Shown here: positions 17,174 to 25,404 of the stretch, in pieces
How the letters are laid out: the number at the start of each line of letters is the position of its first letter
Numbering within the stretch: position 1 is the first letter of the stretch
Source of the DNA: Conexibacter woesei Iso977N
GTDB taxonomy: Bacteria; Actinomycetota; Thermoleophilia; Solirubrobacterales; Solirubrobacteraceae
Assembly (NCBI RefSeq): GCF_000424625.1
Contig: NZ_AUKG01000001.1
Span: 1,612,001 to 1,676,000 of the forward strand
Length of the DNA stretch: 64,000 nucleotides
Reading direction: 5' to 3'
Program-made: the position numbers and the translations under genes
Notes under the pieces: generated by a model
What the model saw: only the letters and a program-made list of their open reading frames with translations
What the model was told of the DNA's origin: nothing
Databases searched by the model: none

Positions 17174-18358
17174 TCAGGAGCGGCGCGGTGCCACGGCGTG
17201 CTCGTAGAGCGCCTCGTAGGCGCGCGCGGTCGCCGCCCACGAGCGATGCTCGGTCACGTAGGCCAGCCCCGCGGCGCCCAGGCGCGCGCCCGCCCCGCCG
17301 GGGTCGAGCATCAGCTCGGCGATCGCCTCGGCCAGGGCGGCGGGCTCCTGCGCGATCCGGCCCTCGACGCCGTCGCGGACGTCGAGCCCGCCGTAGGCCA
17401 GCGGTGTGCCGACGACCGGCAGCCCGTTGGCCATCGCCTCCAGCACCTTGTTCTTGATCCCGGAGCCGGTGAGCATCGGGCACGCGTAGACGCCCGCGCG
17501 GTCCAGCTCGTCGCGGACGTCGTCGACCGCGCCGGTGACCGTCACGCCGTCCAGCGCGCCGAGCGCGAGGACGCGCGGCGTCGGCTCGCGGCCGACGAGC
17601 CGCAGCGTCGCCTCGGGGACGCGCGCCCGGACCAGCGGCAGCAGCTCGCGCGCGAGGTGCTCGGCGGCGACCTCGTTGGGCGGGTGGGCCATCGAGCCGT
17701 GGAAGGCCATCGCGGTCGGGATCCGCGGGACCGAGTCCGCGCGGCGCGCGAAGCGCTCGGCCTCGACGCCGTTGGGGATCACGTGCAGCGGCAACGGATG
17801 GGCCGGGTCGGTCAGCGCCTGCGCGTCGAGGTCGGAGACGACGACGACCGCCGAGTAGTGCGGGTAGTTGCTCAGCTCGTGCGCGCGGCGCCGGCGCGCC
17901 TCGACGCGCAGCAGCGACGCCTTCAGCCTGCTCGCGCCGAACGCGCGCGTCTCGGCGGCGACGTGCCAGGCGTCCAGCGGCGCGGCGATCGCCGGCCGGC
18001 CGCCCAGCCGGGCCTGCAGCGAGCAGAGGTCCCCGGGCGTGACGTGCACGACGTCGGGCGCGAACGTGCGCAGCTCCTCGTCGAGCGGGCCGGCCAGCGC
18101 GCCGGTCGCCGTGGCCGCGCGCAGCGGCGCCCCGCCGGCCGCCCAGCGCGCGAGCAGCAGCGCGTCCTGCGCGCGCGACGACGCGGGCGGGTGGACGAGC
18201 CGGATCGCCGGGTCGGCGGTCCGGTCCTCCGGCCGCGCGAGCGCGAGCACCCGGATGTCGTGACGGTCGCCGAGCTGCTCGCGCAGCGCCGCGACGACCA
18301 GGCCGGTGCCCTCCAACGGCGCCAGCGGCGCGCTGGCGGTGACGATCAAGACCTTCAT
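17174..18358 (-). CDS. family 4 glycosyltransferase
   Basis: A 394-residue GT-B glycosyltransferase. The N-half begins MKVLIVTASAPLAPLEGTG and the C-half carries the GT4 donor site: VIPNGVEAERF, AMAFHGSMAHPPNEVA, CPMLTGSGIKNKVLEAMANGLPVVGT. The expected E-x7-E-like motif is SGIKNKVLEAMANG, typical of GT4 enzymes related to the sugar-transferase PEP-CTERM/EpsH group. It is the last gene of the minus-strand operon GH39-like, Wzx, GT4, 10 bases behind Wzx, and probably adds a sugar to the lipid-linked repeat unit. Donor and acceptor are unknown. SD GAGGGG precedes the ATG. Confidence 0.85.
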   Translation of the reverse strand: MKVLIVTASAPLAPLEGTGLVVAALREQLGDRHDIRVLALARPEDRTADPAIRLVHPPASSRAQDALLLARWAAGGAPLRAATATGALAGPLDEELRTFAPDVVHVTPGDLCSLQARLGGRPAIAAPLDAWHVAAETRAFGASRLKASLLRVEARRRRAHELSNYPHYSAVVVVSDLDAQALTDPAHPLPLHVIPNGVEAERFARRADSVPRIPTAMAFHGSMAHPPNEVAAEHLARELLPLVRARVPEATLRLVGREPTPRVLALGALDGVTVTGAVDDVRDELDRAGVYACPMLTGSGIKNKVLEAMANGLPVVGTPLAYGGLDVRDGVEGRIAQEPAALAEAIAELMLDPGGAGARLGAAGLAYVTEHRSWAATARAYEALYEHAVAPRRS

Positions 18359-18368
18359 GTCGATCCCC

Positions 18369-19847
18369 TCACGGCTCCGTCGGCCCGATCACGACCGCCT
18401 GCTCGGCCGTGGCGTCGCGTCGCAGCCTCGGCAGCGTCCCGCCGAGCAGCCGCACCTCGATCCCGATCGACACGCCGAGGTAGAGCACCGCGCCGACCGG
18501 CAGCGCCAGCCACAGCCTCTCGCCCGCCGCGACCTCGCCGGCGGCCATCGCCGCGGCGCCGGTCAGCGGCGCGATCAGCAACCGGAACCACGGCAGCCCG
18601 CTGACGAGCGGCCGCGTCGCGATCACGCAGAACAGCGCCAGCAGCACCTCGGTCGCCAGCGTCACGGCCGCGGCGGCCTTGTAGGACCACTCCGGGATCA
18701 GGATCAGGTTCAACACCACGTTGAACACCAGCGCCACGGCGAAGGCGATCACGACCGGCCTGCCGTTGGTGCGCGTCAGGATCAGCGTCGCCGCCTGGTT
18801 GCTGACCGCGTAGAAGATGGGGGAGAACGCGAGCAGCTGCAGCGCCAGCACCGACGGCTCGAACTGGTCCAGGCCGTAGGCGAGGTCGATCAGCGGCCGT
18901 GCGCAGACGAACAGCGTCACGGAGATCGGGACGATCAGGGCCATCACGAGCCGCATCGAGTCGCCGTAGATGTCGCGCAGCGACGGCGTCGAGTCGTTGC
19001 TGAGGTAGGCGTACATCGGCGTCGCCGACACGACGACCGACCACGTGATGAACAGCGTCGCGTCGATCAGGCGGTAGCTCGCGCCGTACCAGCCGACCGC
19101 GGCGCTCGCGGCCAGCAGCGACAGCAGGATCGCGTCGACGCGCATCACCGCCTGCGCCAGGAGGTCCTGCGCGCCGAACATGCCCGAGCGCCTCATGAGC
19201 CCGAACCAGCGCCCGGGCCGGAGCCTGAGCAACGGCGGCGGGTAGTGGCGGTAGGCGAGCCAGAACGAGATCACCAGCGCGGCGGCCGACGACACCAGCG
19301 CCGCGACGCCGACGGCCACGATCCCGCCGCCGAGCAGCAGCACCGCGACGCCGATCAGCGCCTGCAGGTACTTGTTGGGGATCGCGGCGTAGGTGTAGTA
19401 CCGCATCTCCTCGCGGGCGATGAAGATCGTCAGCGGGACGGTCGCGACGAGGTCGCAGACCATGCTCGCGCCGACCAGCGCCAGCAGCCACGACGTGGCG
19501 CTGAAGCCGGAGATGCCGACCGAGATCGCGAACGCGAGCAGCGTCAGCCCGCCGGCGACGACGACCTTCAGCCCGACCGCGTCGAAGAACACGCCGCGGA
19601 TGAAGTCGTGGTCCTTCGCGGTCTCCTGCAGCAGGTAGCGGTTGGTCCCGAAGTCGCCCGCGACCCAGATGATCTGCGTCAGCGACAGCGCCAGGACGTA
19701 CTTGCCGAGGTCGACCTCGCCCAGCTTGCGCGCGATCACCGCGAACAGGACGATCGACGCGACCTTGCCGGCCACCTCCGTGAACGCCCGCAGCGCCGAG
19801 TTGACGATCAGCGTGCGACGCTTGGGAGCGGCGCCGGCGGTGCTCAT
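18369..19847 (-). CDS. Wzx-type polysaccharide flippase
   Basis: A 492-residue membrane protein with about 14 hydrophobic segments, typical of the MATE-like polysaccharide-flippase family (RfbX/Wzx). The N-terminal NSALRAFTEVAGKVASIVLFAVIARKLG and the following LGKYVLALSLTQIIW match the TM1-TM2 pattern of these transporters, which move undecaprenyl-linked repeat units across the membrane. It follows the glycosidase gene by 7 bases and precedes a GT4 gene by 10 bases in one operon. It completes, with Wzy and the Wzc-like kinase across the cluster, a Wzx/Wzy-dependent pathway. Confidence 0.88.
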   Translation of the reverse strand: MSTAGAAPKRRTLIVNSALRAFTEVAGKVASIVLFAVIARKLGEVDLGKYVLALSLTQIIWVAGDFGTNRYLLQETAKDHDFIRGVFFDAVGLKVVVAGGLTLLAFAISVGISGFSATSWLLALVGASMVCDLVATVPLTIFIAREEMRYYTYAAIPNKYLQALIGVAVLLLGGGIVAVGVAALVSSAAALVISFWLAYRHYPPPLLRLRPGRWFGLMRRSGMFGAQDLLAQAVMRVDAILLSLLAASAAVGWYGASYRLIDATLFITWSVVVSATPMYAYLSNDSTPSLRDIYGDSMRLVMALIVPISVTLFVCARPLIDLAYGLDQFEPSVLALQLLAFSPIFYAVSNQAATLILTRTNGRPVVIAFAVALVFNVVLNLILIPEWSYKAAAAVTLATEVLLALFCVIATRPLVSGLPWFRLLIAPLTGAAAMAAGEVAAGERLWLALPVGAVLYLGVSIGIEVRLLGGTLPRLRRDATAEQAVVIGPTEP

Positions 19848-19854
19848 GGGCGGG

Positions 19855-21108
19855 TCAGCGGTGCGCGCGTGCCGTCCGCGATGACCACGTCGACCGGAAC
19901 GTGGCCGTCACGCCCGAACGCGGGATCACCGTGGGCATGACGATGCGGAACTTGCCGAAGCGGTCGGTCCGGAGGGTGGCGCGGAAGCGGAGCTGCCCGT
20001 TGGCCTTGACCTGCAGGTTGTAGAAGTCGGTGATCGACGCCGTGCCCGAGGCGACGAGGTGGCCCTTGCGCACCGACAGCCGGATGTGCGGCGCCGGCAG
20101 CGAGCTGCGCACCGGCTTGGCGAGCAGCTTGGTGAGGCCCGTCAGCAGCGGCTTGGCCTTGCCCCTGCTGTCGAGCAGGCCGAAGCGGTAGGCGGTGCTC
20201 TCGTCGCGCATCGTGTAGACGACCGCGGCCTTGACCCAGCTGGTGCGCGAGACGGCCTTGATGACGTCGGTCGTCGCGTTGCGCTGCCCGGTCGTGGTCA
20301 GGCACGCGTGCTCGAGCAGGACCGACGGGCCGCCCCTGCGGTAGCAGGAGCTCCAGCCGAACTCGGTCAGCCACAGCGGCTTGCTGTCGCCGTTGTGCTG
20401 CTGGATCGTCCGCGTGTTCTTCAGCGCGTACAGCGGGACGTCGTAGAAGTGGACGGCGAGGCCATCGTAGAAGCCCTTGATCCCGACCGTGTACATCGCC
20501 TGCAGCCACGCGCCGTTGGAGCCGACGAACGAGCCGGCGAGGACGGGCAGCTTCGGCGCGACCTGCTTGACGGCCGGGTAGACGGCCTTGTCGAGCGCGA
20601 CGTACTTGGCGACCTTGTCGGGTCCGGCCCAGTACAGCTCGTTGGAGTGGTCGGGCTCGTTCCAGACCTCATAGGCGCCGAGCTTGGCGCCGTAGCGCTG
20701 GACGAGGAACTTCGAGAACGCCGCGAACGTCTGCGGGTCGCTCGGCGGGTAGCGGTAGACCGCGGAGGACGTCGAGCCGGAGCAGTTGCCCTTCCTCGGG
20801 GCCGAGGAGGCCCAGCACGGCGTGCCGTCGGCGAACAGGATGACCTTCAGCCCGGACCTGGCTGCGCGGTCGACCGTCTGGTCGAGCTGCGACAGCTCGC
20901 CCTGGTCGTAGCTGCCGGCGCCGTCGGGCTCGATCGCCGCCCAGAAGGCCTGGACGCGGATCGCGCCGAGGTGGGCCCTCTTGGCCGTGACGATGTCCGA
21001 GGACAGGTGCGCGGGGCCGATGCCCTGGATCCCGACGAGCGTCTTGGCGCTCGCGGAAGCCGTGCTCGACAGCAGGAGGAACACGAGGAGGGCCAGCGCC
21101 GCGTGCAC
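19855..21108 (-). CDS. secreted glycoside hydrolase-like protein (GH39/clan A type)
   Basis: A 417-residue exported TIM-barrel protein. The start is taken as GTG at 21108 (CGAGGCG upstream); a TTG 33 bases earlier is possible. A signal peptide ends near ASASA. The acid/base glutamate lies in YEVWNEPDH and the likely nucleophile glutamate in LWLTEFGWSS, the spacing expected for clan GH-A enzymes such as GH39. A beta-rich C-terminal domain (about 340-417) follows. As the first gene of the operon with Wzx and GT4 it may trim or remodel the polymer; the substrate is not known. Confidence 0.78.
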   Translation of the reverse strand: MHAALALLVFLLLSSTASASAKTLVGIQGIGPAHLSSDIVTAKRAHLGAIRVQAFWAAIEPDGAGSYDQGELSQLDQTVDRAARSGLKVILFADGTPCWASSAPRKGNCSGSTSSAVYRYPPSDPQTFAAFSKFLVQRYGAKLGAYEVWNEPDHSNELYWAGPDKVAKYVALDKAVYPAVKQVAPKLPVLAGSFVGSNGAWLQAMYTVGIKGFYDGLAVHFYDVPLYALKNTRTIQQHNGDSKPLWLTEFGWSSCYRRGGPSVLLEHACLTTTGQRNATTDVIKAVSRTSWVKAAVVYTMRDESTAYRFGLLDSRGKAKPLLTGLTKLLAKPVRSSLPAPHIRLSVRKGHLVASGTASITDFYNLQVKANGQLRFRATLRTDRFGKFRIVMPTVIPRSGVTATFRSTWSSRTARAHR

Positions 21109-21177
21109 TGGGCGCCTCGATGCAGCAACCGACGAAGGCAAGGAACGAGATGATACACCGGCGAAGAGGGCGTTCTG

Positions 21178-22167
21178 GTGATCAGCGACCTGCACTGCCA
21201 CATCCTGCCCGGCGTCGACGACGGGCCGCCGACGATGGACGAGTCCCTGCGCCTCGCGCTGGGACAGGTCCGCGACGGCGTCCGGCGGGTCGTCGCGACC
21301 CCGCACCACGGCCAGCGGATGCGCGTGGAGGCGGAGGTCATGCAGGCCGGCGTGGCCGCGCTGAACGCCGAGCTGGCGCGCCACGAGATCCCGCTGGAGG
21401 TGCTGCCGGGGGCTGAGGTCGCGATGGCGCGGCTGCCCGACCTGGACGCCGGCGACCTCGGCGCGCTGGCGCTCGGCGGCGGCCGCTGGATCCTGCTCGA
21501 GGCGCCGACCGCGGGCCAGTTCCCGGTCGAGGCCGCCGTCAGGCAGGTGCAGTCGATGGGCTTCGAGGTCCTGCTCGCCCACCCGGAGCGCTGCGCGGTG
21601 TTCTCGCGCGACTTCTCGCTGCTGGAGGCCTGCATCCGCGCCGGCGCGCGCGCGTCGCTGACCGCGTCGTCGCTGACCGGCGCGTTCGGGCGTCCGACGC
21701 GGAGGATCGCGCTGCAGATGGTCGAGGCGGGGCTGATCCACAACGTCGCCTCCGACGCCCACGACGCCGTCCGGCGCGCGCCGGACCTGTGCGCGTCGAC
21801 GCGCGACGCGGGCTACAGCTCCAAGCGCCGTCACGAGTGGTACGAGGCGTTTCCGGCGCTGGTGCTCGGCGGCGGCGCGGAGGCGCCGCCCGCCGCGCCC
21901 GTGGTCGCGCCCAGGGAGGCGCCCGCCCCGGCGGCCGAGAGGCCCGCCGCACCGCCGCCGCCCAGGCCGGAGATCCCGACCTACGAGCAGATCGCGGCGA
22001 CGATGGCTGCCAAGGGCTTCGCGCCCGAGCGCATCGAACGCGCCATCGCGGCGTTCGTACCCGTGCCGGTGGCGCGCCGGATCGCGCGACGCGCCATCCT
22101 GGCGGCCGGACGCGGTGGTGCGGAGGTATCGCCACCGACCCCACCGGCCGATAACTCGAACGGATGA
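21178..22167 (+). CDS. CpsB/CapC-family (PHP) tyrosine-protein phosphatase
   Basis: A 329-residue PHP-domain phosphatase. The metal-binding blocks are DLHCHILPGVDDG at the N-terminus, VATPHH at about 40, LLAHPERC at about 140 and NVASDAHD at about 190, as in YwqE/CpsB. These enzymes dephosphorylate the tyrosine tail of the BY-kinase that controls capsule polymerisation, here presumably the kinase at 23582-25177. Residues about 225-265 form an Ala/Pro-rich linker, followed by a helical tail (EQIAATMAAKGFAPERIERA) absent from the usual 250-residue family. Start GTG at 21178. The next gene overlaps in ATGA. Confidence 0.88.
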   Translation: MISDLHCHILPGVDDGPPTMDESLRLALGQVRDGVRRVVATPHHGQRMRVEAEVMQAGVAALNAELARHEIPLEVLPGAEVAMARLPDLDAGDLGALALGGGRWILLEAPTAGQFPVEAAVRQVQSMGFEVLLAHPERCAVFSRDFSLLEACIRAGARASLTASSLTGAFGRPTRRIALQMVEAGLIHNVASDAHDAVRRAPDLCASTRDAGYSSKRRHEWYEAFPALVLGGGAEAPPAAPVVAPREAPAPAAERPAAPPPPRPEIPTYEQIAATMAAKGFAPERIERAIAAFVPVPVARRIARRAILAAGRGGAEVSPPTPPADNSNG

Positions 22168-23561
22168 CCGCTCTGCCGAAGATCCCCGGGCTGCGCCGCG
22201 GGCCGACGCCCGGCCCCGCCGTGCTCGCGCTCCTGTTCGGCAGCGCCGGCCTCGTCGTGCTCGCCGCGGCGATGGTCGAAGGCCTGGACCAGAGCGCGCT
22301 CTCGGCCCCGAAGGTCTTCATCGCCGGGCTCGGCCTCGTCTGCTTCTGCGCGCTGGCGCTGGCGCGCTACGACACGGCGGTCGTCGTCTCGGTCGCGCTC
22401 ACCGCGGTCGTGGTCATCGAGCCCGCGCCGTGCGACGCCGCGTTCTCGGTCCTGATGGCGATCGCGGCGGTCACCGGGCGCTTCCGCCTCTCGCGCGCGC
22501 CGCGCAGCGCGATGCTGTTCGTCAGCGCGCTGCTGGCGATCAACGTCCTGTCGATCATGGACTCCGTCTCGATCAGCACGGCGTTCCGGTTCTTCTTCAT
22601 CACCGCCTACCTGATGGCGTTCTCGATCTGGATGTGCGGCTACCTGGACCGGCCCGAGCGCGTCCGGGCGGTCGTGATCGCCTACCTCGTGGTCGGCGTC
22701 GGCTCGGCGCTGCTGGGCGTCCTGGCGTTCAACCTGCCGATCCCGATGCGGGCGCAGTTCCTCGGCGACGGCGGCAGCCGCGCGCAGGCGCTGTTCAAGG
22801 ACCCCAACGTCTACGGCCCGTTCCTGGTGCCGATCGCGGTGATCCTGCTCGACCAGCAGGTGCGCCCGCGGCTGCTGAGGCTGCGCCCGATGGTCGGGAT
22901 GGCCCTGTTCGGGATCCTCGCGCTGGGGATCCTGTTCTCGTTCTCACGCGCCGCCTGGGCGAACCTCGCGATGGCGACGGCGATCATGCTCGTCGGCTCG
23001 GCGATCACGCGCCGCGGCGGCGGGCGCGCGATGCGCGTCCTGGTGGGGCTGGTCGTGATCGGCGCGGTCGTCGCCGCGATCCTCGGCGCGACCGGCTCGG
23101 TCGGCTTCCTGCAGCACCGCGCGCAGATCCAGAGCTACGACACGCAGCGCTTCGCCGCCCAGCACGCGGGCTACGAGCTCGGCTGGAGCCATCCGGTCGG
23201 CGTCGGGCCGGGGCAGTTCCAGTTCCACCACAACATCGAGAGCCACTCGACCTACGTGCGCGTCCTCGCCGAGCAGGGCTTCGGCGGGCTGCTGGCGTGG
23301 CTGGCGATCCTCTCGACCACGCTCGTGCTTGCGCTGCGCAACGTCGTCCGCGGCCGCGACACCTACGGGATCGGGCCCGCGGCGTTGCTCGGCTGCTGGT
23401 GCGGCCTGATCTTCAACAGCGCGGTCGTCGACACGCTGCACTGGCGCCACCTGTGGCTCGTCGCCGCCATGATCTGGGCGGGCGCGATGCGTGAGGCCCG
23501 GATCCCGGGCCTGACGACCGGCGCCGGCGCCGCCGCCCGGCGGCGCGACACCGTCCGCTAG
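22164..23561 (+). CDS. O-antigen ligase/Wzy-type polymerase
   Basis: A 465-residue polytopic protein with about 11-12 membrane helices. The signature of the O-antigen ligase/polymerase family is visible: LFKDPNVYGPFLV, FSFSRAAWANL, a large loop with HSTYVRVLAEQGFGGLLAWL and a Trp-rich last helix. It should polymerise or ligate lipid-linked oligosaccharide at the outer face of the membrane. It is coupled to the CpsB gene by a 4-base ATGA overlap and converges on the kinase gene with a 20-base gap. Confidence 0.88.
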   Translation: MTALPKIPGLRRGPTPGPAVLALLFGSAGLVVLAAAMVEGLDQSALSAPKVFIAGLGLVCFCALALARYDTAVVVSVALTAVVVIEPAPCDAAFSVLMAIAAVTGRFRLSRAPRSAMLFVSALLAINVLSIMDSVSISTAFRFFFITAYLMAFSIWMCGYLDRPERVRAVVIAYLVVGVGSALLGVLAFNLPIPMRAQFLGDGGSRAQALFKDPNVYGPFLVPIAVILLDQQVRPRLLRLRPMVGMALFGILALGILFSFSRAAWANLAMATAIMLVGSAITRRGGGRAMRVLVGLVVIGAVVAAILGATGSVGFLQHRAQIQSYDTQRFAAQHAGYELGWSHPVGVGPGQFQFHHNIESHSTYVRVLAEQGFGGLLAWLAILSTTLVLALRNVVRGRDTYGIGPAALLGCWCGLIFNSAVVDTLHWRHLWLVAAMIWAGAMREARIPGLTTGAGAAARRRDTVR

Positions 23562-23581
23562 CGGCGCCTGCGCCGGCCGCG

Positions 23582-25177
23582 CTAGCGGCCGGCGGTGATG
23601 CCCTCGCCGCGGGGCGAGGAGGAGCTGCTGTCGTCCGTGGGGATGTCCCCGTCGGCCGGGCGCTCGTGGTAGTAGGGCGAGGACGACACGGCGCCGCCGA
23701 TCGCCACGGTGCCGATCGGGCGGATCGGCAGGCGGTCGAGCGTCATGCGCAGGTCCATGATCGTGTCGAGCGTCTGGCCGCGCAGGCGGGTGACGACGAG
23801 CACCTCGTCGCAGTGGGCGGCCAGCAGCTGGGCGTCGGAGATGCCCAGCAGCGGCGGCGCGTCGACGAGCACGAAGTCGTAGCCGAGGTCGGTGACGACC
23901 GCGAAGACGGCGGCCAGGCGCTCGCCCGACAGGAGCCTCGCGCCCGCGTCGCCGAGGATCGTGCCCGCGGGCATGACGTCGGCCTCGCGGTTGGCACGCG
24001 CGACGACGTGGTCGGCCGCGACGTCGGCGTTCAGGACCTCGCCGCGCTCGGCGAGCGCCAGCAGGTCGCTCAGGCCCGGCCTGCCGGTCAGCGACAGCTC
24101 GGTGTCCAGCCGCGGCCAGCGCAGGTCGCCGGAGATCACCAGCGTGCGGCGGCCGGCCTCGGCGAGCTGGCGCGCCAGGCGCAGCGTCACCGACGTCTTG
24201 CCCTCGGAGTGCAGCGCCGAGGTCGTCAGCAGCACGTGGTCGTGGTCGGAGCGCAGCTCCATCCGGATCGACGCCGACAGCAGGCGGTAGGACTCCTGCT
24301 CGACGCGCGCGATCAGCGGCGCGCGGCGGCGGCCCATGCGGCCCGGCCGCTCCGGGATCGTCGCGAGCACGGGGATGCCGAGCACGTCGCCCAGCTCGCG
24401 CTGGTCGGTGATGCCGGGGCGCAGCTGGTCGCGCGCCAGCGCGGCGATCACCGCGATGAAGATCGCCACGAAGAACGCGAGGATCGTGTTGCGCAGCGGG
24501 CGCGGCGAGTCGGCGCCGTCGGGGCGGTCGGCGTCGCGCGCGATCTGCAGGTCGGTGCCCGCGTTGGTCGCCTGGACCGACAGCTCGGCGAGGCGGTCGC
24601 GCAGCGCGCGCTGCTGGGCCTGGCCGGACGCGGTGTTGGCGTCGGCGGAGTTGGAGATGGCGTCGATCTGGCTCTGCAACGCGTCCTGCGCGCGCCTCAG
24701 GGACGCCTTGTCGGCGTTCGCCTGGTCGGCCAGGAACGCCTTCGACACCGCGTTGGCGATGTCGGCCGCGGAGGCCGCGGTCGCGTCGGTCGCGGTGACC
24801 GTGATGATGTTCGCGTTCGGGTCCAGCGTCGAGGCGACCCTGCTCTGGAGCTCCTGGCGCGTGAGGCCCAGCGACCTGCCCGCGGCCTGGAGGACCGTCG
24901 GCGAGGTGATCAGCGTCTGGATCGTGGCCAGGTCGCGCTGCTCGGAGCTCGCGTCGGACGCGACGAGCGTCGAGGAGCTGTCCGGCGTGACGATGATCTG
25001 GCTCTCGGCCTTGTAGGTCTTCGGGAGCGCGACCGAGATCGCCGCCGCCGCGACCGTCAGCACGACCACGATCGTGATCATCAGCGGCAGGCTGCGGCGC
25101 AGCGCCGCGATGTAACGGCGCGAGTCGATGCCCTCGTCGCGGCTGCTGCTTCTGTTCAAAGGTTCTTGCGGCGCCAT
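23582..25177 (-). CDS. Wzc-type polysaccharide tyrosine autokinase
   Basis: A 531-residue fused chain-length regulator and BY-kinase. The ATG at 25177 has SD AGAGAG; longer in-frame starts are not needed. The order is: TM1 about 30-50, Wzz extracellular part about 55-215 with coiled-coil, TM2 about 225-245, kinase about 255-500. Walker A is SALHSEGKTSV, Walker A' is VISGDLRWPRL and Walker B is FVLVDAPPLL. The C-terminus has only SSPYYHERPADG as a short tyrosine cluster. In Walker A' the first Asp of the usual D-x-D-x-R is Ser. It should control polymer length with the CpsB-like phosphatase. Confidence 0.87.
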   Translation of the reverse strand: MAPQEPLNRSSSRDEGIDSRRYIAALRRSLPLMITIVVVLTVAAAAISVALPKTYKAESQIIVTPDSSSTLVASDASSEQRDLATIQTLITSPTVLQAAGRSLGLTRQELQSRVASTLDPNANIITVTATDATAASAADIANAVSKAFLADQANADKASLRRAQDALQSQIDAISNSADANTASGQAQQRALRDRLAELSVQATNAGTDLQIARDADRPDGADSPRPLRNTILAFFVAIFIAVIAALARDQLRPGITDQRELGDVLGIPVLATIPERPGRMGRRRAPLIARVEQESYRLLSASIRMELRSDHDHVLLTTSALHSEGKTSVTLRLARQLAEAGRRTLVISGDLRWPRLDTELSLTGRPGLSDLLALAERGEVLNADVAADHVVARANREADVMPAGTILGDAGARLLSGERLAAVFAVVTDLGYDFVLVDAPPLLGISDAQLLAAHCDEVLVVTRLRGQTLDTIMDLRMTLDRLPIRPIGTVAIGGAVSSSPYYHERPADGDIPTDDSSSSSPRGEGITAGR

Positions 25178-25312
25178 GGCTCTCTCTTCATCGGCTTCGA
25201 GCGTACCCCTCCTGAGTCCTGCGACTGACCGGTTGCCGGACAATCGTCCACGCCTCGGCCACTCGCGAAGGGTCATCGACCAAACCTGTCGAGACTTTCG
25301 CTGAGAACGGAT

Positions 25313-25396
25313 TCTCACGCTTTCCCGATAAACGCAAACCCGTCGCGAGGCGGGGACGCAAAGCCAGGGGCCTCACGTAGGCAGCCCAGCTTCCGA
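25313..25396 (+). ncRNA. cyclic-di-GMP-I riboswitch (GEMM-I)
   Basis: The 5' part has ATAAACGCAAACC (GCAAACC at 25334-25340), then the nearly invariant GGGACGCAAAGCC at 25353-25365, a GGGGCCTC segment and GGCAGCC at 25380-25386, closing into a helix ending before the SD of the next gene. This matches the c-di-GMP-I class: stem P1a with its tetraloop-receptor-type contacts, the conserved GGGACGCAAAGC of the ligand pocket, and the P1b arm. It lies directly upstream of a secreted glycosidase gene whose GAAGGAG SD starts at 25395, so control of translation or of premature termination by c-di-GMP is expected. The on/off direction cannot be read. Confidence 0.85.
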
Positions 25397-25404
25397 AGGA
25401 GCCT

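Noticed and set aside
22115-23494. 459-residue frame over the Wzy gene
   Set aside because: Shifted reading frame of the polymerase; Arg-rich, no hydrophobic helices.
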